Below are positions 30,001-42,000 of a stretch of 64,000 nucleotides of DNA, one piece after another (position 1 is the first letter of the stretch; each line of letters begins with the position of its first letter). The DNA lies in the NCBI GenBank assembly GCA_019752635.1, contig JAIELX010000005.1:124001-188000 (forward strand), written 5' to 3'. This DNA comes from Candidatus Obscuribacterales bacterium (GTDB taxonomy: Bacteria > Cyanobacteriota > Vampirovibrionia > Obscuribacterales > Obscuribacteraceae). Below the pieces are notes generated by a model. It saw nothing but the letters and a program-made list of their open reading frames with translations, ran no database searches and was not told where the DNA came from. A program made the translations under genes and the position numbers.

Positions 30001-33000
30001 ACCCGTGGCGGAGTTTGCGACGAAGTTGATTTGATTGTCAACATTGAAGCTGCCAGCTGTTCCATAGTTGATCTGATTACCCGCCACAACTTGCAGCGAA
30101 ATGCGACCGGCGTCACCAGAACTTGAGCTACTCATTATGTTGGTAACAGCGGGCGGATAGTATAAAGACCAGCAACATTGCCAAACCCCGGGGTTGTAGT
30201 TTCCGGAATTCAATACACCTGCACCAGTTGCAACGTTTACGGATTGTCCGATCAGGATGTCGATATTGCCGCCGCGCAACGCGCCACTGCTATCGATGCC
30301 GTGAGACCTGTTAACAGCCATGGAGAGATCCACATTACCTGAGGCAACCTGAACAGAGACATTTCCGGCCACACCTTTTGCTGAACTGGTTTCTAATGAG
30401 CCACCAAAAGTGGTATTTCCACCTGATACAGTAAGTATATTTCCGCTGGAACTAGAGCCGCTAGTCTTCAAAAGAGGCGTTGCATAGGTGTAGGTCGCCA
30501 AATATGTATAGCCATCCGAGTCGGTTTCCCACTGTTGCACGTGGCGAGAACCACAGCAAATATTAACGCTTCCGATCGGTGCCAGAATCGATATGTCTCC
30601 GCCTGTGGTGCCGCCCTCTGCCGACACGATTGAGTTGTTAGCTAGGAAAAGCGCTGGGCTAGTTACAGAGACGTTTCCCGTTAGCGATGCCAGCGAGATA
30701 CTGCCTCCAGAGATAGTGCCGCTTGCATTTATGGTTCCATTGGTTACGCTGATGTTGCCCGTGGCAGCTAACGCTATGGCGTCTGCGTTGGTGGTGTTGG
30801 CAGTTCTCAGGTTGGCGACAGAAATAGTACTGCGAGATAGAACCGGTGCAATCAGCTTAGAATCTCCACCAGTATTTACGATCAAACTGGCCGATCCCGA
30901 AACTGTAATTGAGTTGAATCCTTTCGGATTGTAGTTGATTATTTGTGACGGGGTTATAGTGATAGTGTAGTCAGACGACGTATTGATGATGTTGCCCGGC
31001 TCGACATAATTAGCGAAGATACCCGGTGCACCAGCCGAAGTGATAGTGCCATTGGTGATGGAGCCGCTGCTAACAAGAATAGCAGTGCCCGAGGAAGAGC
31101 CATTGGCAGAGTTATGTACCGAGATGTTACCGGCGGAAAGCGACGTACCGGAGGAGAGGAAAACAGACCCGGACCGACCTGTTGCAGGCGAAGAAGCAAT
31201 ATTCTCTGCGAGAATATTGCCAACCGTCAGTGCTCCTATGCCTGCGATGCCTACCGAACCGCCTTCTCCGGTCGGTGAAACCGCTTGAGCAGTAATGCTT
31301 CCCATTGTGATGCTCTTTGCACCGGTGTCGAGTGAAATCACTTGCACGTCGCCGGCGGTAATACCGCTGGTGTTCAGGTTCCCGATCTCAATGGAGAAAA
31401 GCCCGTCGTTACCGGCAGATAGCAGCGAGACCGAGCCACCGGCACCGGCTGACGAAGATGCATCTATCTGAAGGACACCGCCGGACGACGTTCTGATTGC
31501 ATTGCCAGCGGAAATTGTTATTGTGCCGGCACCAGCCGCACCGGAAGTTGCGATGCCTTGTACCGAAGTAGCTGAACCGGCAGTAACGGTTTTGCCCGAA
31601 GTTAGAATAACGGAACCGCCGGCAGCTCCAGCTAATCCCCGCGCATCAATGGAACCGACGGTTACCGGACCGCCGGTGGCCGATACGGTTATCGAACCGC
31701 CCAGCGACCCGCTGCCACTGCCCGAAGCCAGAAGATCACTGGCAGCAACCACTCCGGCAGACGACGCTGACGATAGCGAGATACCGCCCGCAGAGGCGCC
31801 AGCGGACGATACATCGATGTTCGCGCCGGCTGCTAGCGTGAGCGCCCCAGCGACAGCTCGCAAACCTACACGACCACCGGTCGCGTGACCGCCTGCCGCT
31901 ATCAACCCACGAGATAGAATCGGCGCATTGCTAGTCATAGCGCCCTGCGCGGTCATGTTCACTACGCCGGCGAAGCCTCCGGTGCCGATACCATCAGCGA
32001 TGACTTGCCCGTTCACGTCGATGTTACCTGCTGAAGTAACAGTGAGGAAGCCACCCCATCCGCGAGAAGAAGTGGTGTCGGCAGATATGTTTGTCTGACC
32101 GCTAAGCAGAATGTTTCCAGCAGTAGAGTTCAAAGCGACGGCGCCGGCATTTGAACCATTCTTACCTGCAGCTGATAGAAGAGTGCTGATTGTGAGGTCG
32201 CCCTTGCTTGTCAGAGAGACGTTACCGCCTTTCGAGCCAATTCCGATACCAAGCCCCACCGAGTCGGCAATGACATTTTGGAAAACTAACGGACCGTTCG
32301 TGGCGTTAACGGTTATTGATCCACCATGGGAAATTACGTTGAGGTCACCTCCGACCGGTGCGTTCGCGTAACCGGATGCTCTCAGTGACCAAATATCAAT
32401 TGGTGCCGTACCTGTTGATGTAACCGAGATACTACCTCCGGAAGCCTCGTCCAAACCGTCTACAACGAAGGCACCAGCAGTAGTGCCTGTCTTGGAGGTG
32501 GTAGTTATTGTTCCACCGATGCGAGTACTGCCCTTACCTGTAGCGTATGCTGCACCCCGAGAACCAGCATCACCGGTCAATTGGATGGCTGTCGTGTTCG
32601 ACTTGAGGGTGATTGCGCCACCGTTCATTCCATTCGCGAGGATCTGGCCGCCACCGGCCGAGTGCACAGTGAGGTCTGTATTAGCCGTTATATTGACTGT
32701 TCCGCCCTTTGCTCCCGCGGAACTTACATCTATTGTGGAAGAATTTCCGTTTGCGGTAAGCCCCTGCACCCTCACATTGCCAGCGGAGGAGTTGATCGTC
32801 ACCGCGCCGCCATTATTCTTTGATGCGATCGCGCTGATCCCGCCGTTAATTAGAATGTTGCCAGCGCCATTGACACTTATTGATCCCGATGTTCCATTCA
32901 CGGTATCTGCCGCGAGTCCACCCGTTAAAGCAGTGGTGCCCGCAGTTGCCACTGTGGTGATGCTGCCAGCGTTACCTGTCTGCGAACTGGCCAACACTGA

Positions 33001-36000
33001 ACCGGTCGATGCTACGTTTGATGCTGCGGTGAACTTGATCGATCCCGCGTTTCCGCCGGTCGTAGACACACTGGTTAGCCCAGTCAAATTGATATCCCGA
33101 GAAGCAGTTAGCGTAATGCTTCCACCATTTCCCATACTAGAAGCAGCCATGAGGTTACCGCTGCTGCCAATATCCTTGCCGGTAATAGTTATCGTGCCCG
33201 CGGCGCCCCCTGAAGAGCTAGATGAAACATCTCCGACAAGAGACACGCCCGCGGTACCGGAGATAATTACAGTGCCGGCAGCGCCCGTATTTGAGTCTGC
33301 CTTCACCACATCCGCAGTTACATAATTAGTCGCAGTGATCGATATCACACCACCGCCGCCGGAAGAAGATGAGTACGACAAAGGAGCCGTTGATAGGAAG
33401 TTCCTTCCGGTAGTCACAGTCAAACTGCCGGCCTTAGCGCTTACCGAATCTCCAGCTGAGGCGGCGGTCAATGTGACATCCAACGCCGCCGTCAACGATG
33501 TGCTTCCGGCATTACCGGAGGTGGAGTTCGAATTTAAGGATTGAAGCGAAACGGAGTTAAACGCACTATTAGCCGAGATGGAACCACCGCCCGTAACCGA
33601 AGCAATAGAGAGCGATTTGCCGCTGATTAAACTATTGGCACTGAGTGCGATGCTACCCGATGCACCACTGGTAGAGCCTGCATTTACTGCACCGTTGAGT
33701 GTTAATGTTCCTTGATAGTTGCCGGAGTTAGCTGTGAGAGTTACCGTGCCACCGGCACCCGACAGACCCGCCGCGATGAGATCTCCGTTGGTTACTATGG
33801 CACCGGAGAAAAGACTTATGCTGCCTGCGGCTGTGGTGAGGGGGTTAACATTAAGCAGCGCAGAGTCGTTTACTTGCAGAGAAGCTTGCGTGCCACGCTC
33901 ACGGAAAGTAATTGAGCCGCCAGACACTCCGACCGTTTTGATCTGCTTAGCGATTCCTGTGTTATTGGCTGGTATGGAGGAGAATCCAATCTCAAATACT
34001 GACGATCCTGAATGAGGATAGAGAGCTACAGAGCCACCGTTACCGTTGATCGAAGAGGTGTCTATAGAGACGCCAGATCCTCCTGCCGTTTCACCTGAGA
34101 TCAATAATTTCGAAGATATGATTCGGACGGAACCGGCAGTATTCAGCGCTGAAGCGTTGATCGAATTTGCTGTGATATCTTGCCTGGAGATAACGGTTAT
34201 CGAGCCGCCAGTGCTACCAGTCGAGATCAGATTGCCACCAGTTGCGTTAAAGGACCCTCCGCTGCTAACCAGCATGCTTCCGCCAGTAGCAGCGCTCGAC
34301 TTGGAGTTGAGTTCTCCGCCGGTAAGGCTAATACCGTCGGACTTGGCTGACAAGACAAGCTTTCCGCCGTTGCCGCCGGTGCTGTTAGAGTAAACGCCAT
34401 TGCTGAGCACTAAGTTTTGATCGGCCCAGATTCTAATTGATCCCGAATTAGACGTACTGCTCGTGTTGGCAATCTTTCCTAAAGCGCCGCTGCCGGCAGC
34501 AACATTCAAGTTGATTGCAGAAGTGCTTCCCGCGCCATCGGCGAGGAACGCAGAGCCAGCTGAGACTATCGCGCTTCCGCCGACAGATATCTTGCCACCG
34601 TTACCGGTGCCAGAGATCCCTGTACTGAAAGCATCTGCAAATGTCGTTGAGGATGTTGAACGTGCCACTACGCTGCCGATGTACAGTGCCTGCCCGGCAC
34701 TGAGGCCGACGTTTCCAGCGTTAGCATTACTGTATCCGCTGGCATTGACGGCTCCAGACTTCAGTTCGCGAACCGATGACAGCTTGACGTTCGCCCCGGT
34801 CTGGCCCGATGCGCCGGCGGAACCGTCTAAAGCTCCATTGGCGGAGAGAGCAGTACCTGTCCATGTACCAAGGGTTATAGAATTACGAGCAGCCAGAGCG
34901 ATACTACCGGCTCCTGCATTCGAGGACGCGCTATCGACAGATACTCCAGTTACGCTGCCGGCAACGTTTCCGTCCACAAAAATACCGGAAGCGCTTAAGA
35001 GTATGCTGGCTGCGGCGTTGAGTGCTCTGGTGCTTATTCCATTTGCGACAGAAATATTTCCGCCTGCCACCATAGTGACAGGAGCAGACGCTGCCGCTGC
35101 GTTAGAATTGATCACCGAACCCGATACAGAAATTGCACCGGGCGAGAAGACTGAAATGCGGCTGGCACCAGCGCCCTCTATTTGAGCGCCGGATACGGCG
35201 CCGTTAACCGCAAGAGGTGCATTGAAGCGCGAGTTGACGGACTGAAAAGTTATTTTGCCCACAGAAAACGACGACAAACTGGTCAAAGATCCGGCAGGCA
35301 GAACATAGTCCGTTGCAGTGGACTCATTGCGAATAACAGGCACCGCACCGGGTCCAACAGTAATCTTATAATCGTTTCCGGGATCGACGTTTGCAGCAGA
35401 AAACACTGAAGCCATGCCAGAAACGAGAGGAAACACCCCGGCGTCGGCACCGGTAATAACGGTAGACGAACCGTTGATGGTGCCATTCGACATGAGCACG
35501 GACTTGCCGGTCGTGCCTCCCGCACCGCCAGCAGTATTGAACGCTACTACCAAATTGCTCGACGCGCCCTGCGAAACGAACAAATTACCGCCTGTTCCGC
35601 CGGCAGCGCTCGCTTGAGCGGCAATACTACCGCTGGTTGTAATTGCTCCGGCCGCAACCAGACCAATGTTGCCACCAAAAGTAGTTCCCGTTGCACTTAT
35701 AGTTCCGGTAGCCAGATTAGAAGCGGCACCGGTGGTAACAAGACTCATCGTGCCGCCAGCTCCGCCAGTAGCGTTCGCGGTCAAAGCGCCGGTGGTTATC
35801 CCGGTTACCCCCAGCGCTGCGATTTGGCCTCCGCTCGCTACGCCATTGGCCGTAAGTGCACCGGTGGTCACTGAGCTTGTGTTGGATTGAACAACCAGTT
35901 GCCCGCCAGTTGCACCGTTAACACCGGCAGTGCCGAGATTAACAGCCGTCTCCGCAGCTACTCTAATGTTACCGCCCGCATCTGTGCTGCCGGTGGCAGT

Positions 36001-39000
36001 GATATTGGCCTGAGACCCCGTGTTGCGGTAAGAGCCGCCGGCAGACAAATTGATGATTCCGCCGCTCACTCCATTTGCTTGAATAGCCCAGTTGGTGCCG
36101 ACGCTGCCGGCTACGTCCACGACGACCGAGCCAGCCTGCCCACTTGTAGAGTTCGCCAATATTTGACGGTTGGCGCCACCAGCTCCGAATGTACCAAGGT
36201 CTCCCTGGCCGATCCTTATATATACTTGTCCGGCACTGCCATTCACGGCCGATGAGCTGACCGAAAAGTTAGTGCAGCACGAGCTTGTATCAGCTGTGGA
36301 GAAAATACCAACCAACCCGTTTGCCGCCGCTACAGATCTATTGACAGAGAGCGAAATGTTGCCGCCATTGTCTTGACCACTAGTTGAAACATTGCCGTTA
36401 AGCTGAATGTTGCCGATGCCGGCAGAAACACTGACGTTGCCTCCGGAACCAGCAGCTGCTGATGCATCTATCGCGCCAGTGATAACGTCTCGTGCGGACA
36501 GTAAAGCTACACTTCCACCAAGATCTGCTGCGCTTACATCGACAGCATTGCCACGAGTGTTGGTGCTGGATATGGTGAGATTGCCCGTGCGGCTGGTCAG
36601 CTGAACATCGCCCCCGACGCCCGCAGCTGGTGCGGCAACAGTACCGGTGCGAGCTTCAGCAAATGCGACCGAGAGATTGTCTGCAGATACCGATATGGAG
36701 CCTGCCTTACCTGCGTTTAGAGTGCTTGCCTGGAATCCGCCGCCGGTCCACGTACCCCCCGCGTAGCCTTGAATCCGTCCGCCCATCATGCCATTGGCTT
36801 GCAATGTCCAGTTGATGTTTACGTCTTTTTCCGCAGACAAACTGATTTGTCCGCCACCCGACTGCGGAGCATTTGCCCGAAGGGAAATAGACATCATGCC
36901 GGGAGCGAAAGCCATCGATCCGCCTCTCACAGCAAACGATATATTTCCAGCATTTCCATCAGTGCTGGAAGCGTCGACCCCTGAGGTGACACCGGGCGGC
37001 CAACCTCCCCATGTGCGGATCACTCCTGCGGCTCCGCCCCACGATGCATCAGGGCGACTCTGACCAATTAGTATAGATACGGAGCCGGCATCGCCATGCA
37101 CAGCGGCGGTGCTGACCATATCTTGAGAAAAATTAGAGTCGTTGTATGCGTCGTATCCGGAAAATACAACGTTGTTTAAGGTAGTTTGAAGCGAAACATT
37201 TCCACTATTGCGCAGCGAAGACGCATTGATCATTCTTTCAAAATACATGCCGCGACCGGCGGTTACGCCAACATTTCCGCTAAAGTTTTGACCGACAGTG
37301 CTGAGAGACTCACTGCTACCGCTGTAGCTATATATGTTGACTGCGCCGTACGGGGCGCTCACAGTAATATTGCCACCGCGCAATCCAGCTGCTTGCAACC
37401 ACGGCACGGTGACACCGCCAGCGGTGGAGCTTAACTCGATGTTACCCGCAGTGCCCGTGGCGTTGCTGGCATTAGTTGTGATGTAGTTATTGAGCGAAAG
37501 ACCACGAAGCGCGTGAATAGAAATCCTGCCGCCCTGATTAGTAGCGGTGGTCGTGCCAAGGAAATTGAAATCGAAAGTTCCGCCGACATCAATGGTGATT
37601 GCGCCGCCGCTAGCACCACTATCAGATCGCGCATATATACCGAATCCTTGGATGCCTCCGCCATTGGACGGGGTCTGCGTTCCAATCAAGTTTCCACTTA
37701 TAGTAGACATATAGACGCGCCCACCGGTGCCGGTGGAACTGTGCGCGTAAATATCTCGATTACCGCCCCACCAGCCGTTTGCCACCGGCAAGAACCCGAA
37801 GTTGCCACCACCGGAAGTTTGAGTCTTTCCAAAGATCATAGACAGGTTACCGGCCTGGCCTGAAGGCGAGTAGAGGTCCAACCGCGCCGCACTGCCACCT
37901 GGTGCCCAGCTTGAAAAATTTCCGTCTCTGATAACAACTGTTATATTACCGGCATCGCCGGCACCCAGTGAGCGAGAAGCTAGCGACGAGCCGATGCTCA
38001 CCCCGCTGCCTGCTCCTAACCAGATGTCACCAGCATGGTTTGCACGCGTTGAGATCGCACTATCAGTTACAGTTACCCAATCGCCCCATATGTCGTATTC
38101 ATTATGTGAGTAATTTGATAGCGCAACTGAGCCGAACGGAGAAAGCATGATGGCATGCCCCGATGTGCCCGCTGTAGACTCTGCCAATACCCATCCGGCC
38201 GAACCTGAAGTGATCGATCCACCCGAGGATATAAGACTGGATGTGCCCGCGGTGGACGTGCCGGACAGGTTGACGCCTCCAAAGGTGAGGTTGCCTTTAG
38301 AAACCACCGAGAAAGAATCAGAGTTCGTTCCGTTTGCTCGAGTAACGCTAGTGAAACTTGCGGTTCCTGTCGTGAGGAGCGGAGCAATGAGATTTGAATC
38401 ACCGTTGGTATCGATTGTCAGCGCACCGACCGAGATAGAAGAAAACGCCTTCGGGTTGTAGTTTGCAATCTCAGTCGGAGTAATCTTGACAGTAGCATTA
38501 CCTGTGAGCGTCGCTGCCGTGGTCACGTTGCTAAAGAAACCCGACTGAGCAGCGACCACAGTACCACCAAGATTGGTGGCGCCACCGGAAACAGCGATAA
38601 CGTTGCCACCGATGGAACCATTAACAACATTGCGCGCGGCTACGTTGCCGTACTGCAAAGACTGCCCTGAAGACAAGAAGACGGAGCCAGAAGCTCCAGT
38701 GGAAGATGCTGCGACACTGGTGTTCGTAGTGTCGATGTTTCCGGTGACAGTTAGTGCTCCCACTGTCGCTATGCCGACAGCGCCTCCCCTGCCTCCCGCC
38801 GTGGAGCTCGTGGTATCGATAGCGCCGACGGTGGAGCTCGAGTTGTCTAAAGAAACGATCTCGACGATACCACCATTCTTAGCGCCGCTAGTTTTCACAT
38901 CATTCAGCTTGATACTCTCGGTGCCATTGTTTCCATTAGCCACCACTACGATGTGTCCAGCTTTGCCGCCATCTGAGGAAGAGTCTAAATTGAATACGCT

Positions 39001-42000
39001 ACCTGCAGAGGCCGCGACGCCACCCTGCGCAGTCACCGAAATATTTCCGCCCTGAAGTCCGCCCTTCGCGCTGATGCCTTGTACGGCGCTGGTGCCGCCA
39101 TTAGCGATAGTAGTGTTCTGTCCGCTAGTTACAAATACGTTGCCGGCACTAGATCCTGTGCCCGCGCTAGCGTCGATCGACTGAACAGTTACACTACCGG
39201 CAGTGGCATTGAGAAGTACACTTCCCGCCTGCCAGCCGCCAGCGCCTGACGATGAAACGATGCTCTTTGCGACAATAGACCCTGTGCCGAGATCTATGCC
39301 AATGTTACCGCCGCTGTTGTTAGCAGCGGAGGAAACGAGGTGTCCGGTTGATAGTCCGCTAAGTCCGGTAGACAGAGCAATTCGGCCCGCCGCACCCGAG
39401 CCGAGGTTCGCGGTAGCGATATCGCCGACGACATTGTTGCCGAGTAAGTTCAGCATGATGGGGCTGGTGCTGTCCGAGCGAGTACCATCTACCAACACGG
39501 TGGAGCCCGCTGCAAACGTAACGTTGGCCGGATAGAGTAACGTGCCCTGCCCTGTCAGCAAAGGAGGCAGAATCTGCCCGCCCTGAAACCAGCTCAGTGC
39601 GTTGGTGGCAAATTGCAGATCCCCCGATTTCCCACTGCCTGTGTCGTTAGACCAGCCAGTCGTCGAAGTGCCGCTTGTGCTGCGTGTAACCAGAGAACCC
39701 AAAGTAAAGCTCTGGCTTCCGCTATCTATCAATATATTGCCGCCGTTACCATTGTTCAATCCGGCGGCGATCACATTACCGGTAGTGACAGTGCCTGCGC
39801 CTGAGGTAGCGCCCGAGTTCGTGTTGTCTGCTGCAACTATGATGTTGCCGGCACGAGTGCCCGCACCGTAACTGCTTGAATTGAGATCACCGGCCACCAG
39901 GTTGCTGCCGGAGTACAGCCCGATCGAACCACCGTCTCCACCGACACCGCCCAGTTGGTTGCTATTCGAAACTACGTTACCGAGTGACAACACAAGCCCC
40001 TGGGTGGATGGCGAGAACGCGGCAACGACATCGACGTTGCCGGCCGATGCAGCGCCCACCGAACTTGACCTTGTCTGCCCGTTAAGCGTAAGACTGCCAA
40101 CGGATGCTGAAACAGTTATGTTGCCGCCGCTGCTCGCAACAGTATTAGATGAAAGTCCACTGATTATGGTGTCGACACTGGCAGACTTACCGGAGCTGCC
40201 GACAACAATCCCTGTACTTCCTGACCCTGTGGTCGACACCAGCAGAAGGTCGCCAGACCTCGCTCCGGCAATGCCCGCCGCAGTAGCCGTTGTCACCGTA
40301 TTCGCTGCGGCGCCGGTTGCAAGAGAGAGTGTGCCGTGCGATACCACAGCGACGCTGGCAGTAGAACCATTCGCACCGGCGAGGCCAGCTACAGTGCCAC
40401 CAACTGAAACTCCGGGTGAGACGAGCGGCACCAGCAGATTACTATCGCCATTGGAATCGAAGCTGAAATTGCCTGACGTTGCAATCTTCTGCCCCGTAAC
40501 AAGAGTGCCGAAGCCACCTGGCGTCATCTGCCATGTCGTACTGCCGTCGCTGAGAGTGGGCGCGCTCTGAGGAGTTACTTTCAGGGTGTAGCTGTTGGTA
40601 TCGCCTGCGGTGAATCCACCGAATGAAGACGAGACGCGTGGAAAGATCCCAGTGCCTCCGAAAGACTGCCCGGAGGCAGCGGTGGCTATATGTCTTTGAT
40701 TGCCTACTCTAATATCGCCGGCAGCGTGAAGCACAACCGAGCTCTCAGACAAAGTGCTAAGTGGAGACGTATTTAAAGTGGAACCGATCACGATGGACGC
40801 AGGTTCAGAAAGAAGCGTGCCTTGCAGCGTAGACCCGCTGGAGATAAATATGCCCCCGCCATTGCCGGCTAGTGGTGCTGTAGTTCGAATGACCGAACCG
40901 GAGTCTATGGTGCTACCGATGCTGATAGTTCCGGAACCGACAATGGCGACGGCACCACCGATCCCTTGAGCGAATGTGCTCGACGTATCTATGGTGCCTG
41001 TGGCGATGTTACCGTTGGGACCTGTGTAAGCGATCAGCACATCACCAGATTTGGTGCCGGAGGTGACAATGTTGCCAACATTAATTGCCGTTTGCGGAGG
41101 ACTGTAGTTGTTGGAGGTTATGACAACATTTCCGCCTTTGCCTTGATTGCCTGCGGTCGTGATGTTGCCATTAACTCTGACAAACGTTTCCCCGGTTAGA
41201 ATGACGTTACCGCCATCTCCAAGCGTTAATAGCGGACTCGTGTTGATGTTGCCGTTGATAGTTATGCTGCCCAGAGGAGCAGACACAGCCAGGATATTAC
41301 CGTGCGTATAGATATCGCCGGTGTAGGAAAAGTCACCTGCCTGAACGAAGATAACCGGATCACCCGTCACTTCGAAGCGGCTTAAATTGAGGTCTCCTTG
41401 GTTCACGGCGATGTTGACGACGCCGCCCTCTAAGTCGGCCGGTCCTTTAATCTTGTCAACATCGATATCTATTTTGCCGTCAACACTAAGGAATTTGACG
41501 AGTCCGGACTCAAAAACTCCACCGTTAACATCTAGAACCGACTTTGTGATTACGTCGCCTTCGGCATTCTTCAGAGTCGGCAACGTATGCGCAAAAATTT
41601 GATCGCGAGAAATAATCGAACCGAGCACATTGTCTATTCCCAAAGTGCGCGATGCGCCCGAACTAATTTCTACGCTTCCAGAAAGCGCTTGTATTAATCC
41701 GGAGTTCTGCACGTTAGCGGTAACCAAACTTACGTTAGCCATCTGAGACATAATCTGTCCCTGATTTATTATGTTGGAAGCAATGAGTTGCGCATTCTGC
41801 ACGGCAGACAAAATTCCAGCATTCATTGCGCCGGAAGAGGCGTTAACAATAGTATTACCGGCGGTCAAATTAAGCTGCCCGGCACTAGATATGGTGCCGT
41901 AGTTAACTATGTCGTTGATGGCGGTAAGGTTTAAGTTCAATCCCGCGAAAAGGTTGCTAAAGCCGGTCAACCCGCCGGTCGGAAGGACCGAGGTGATAAG

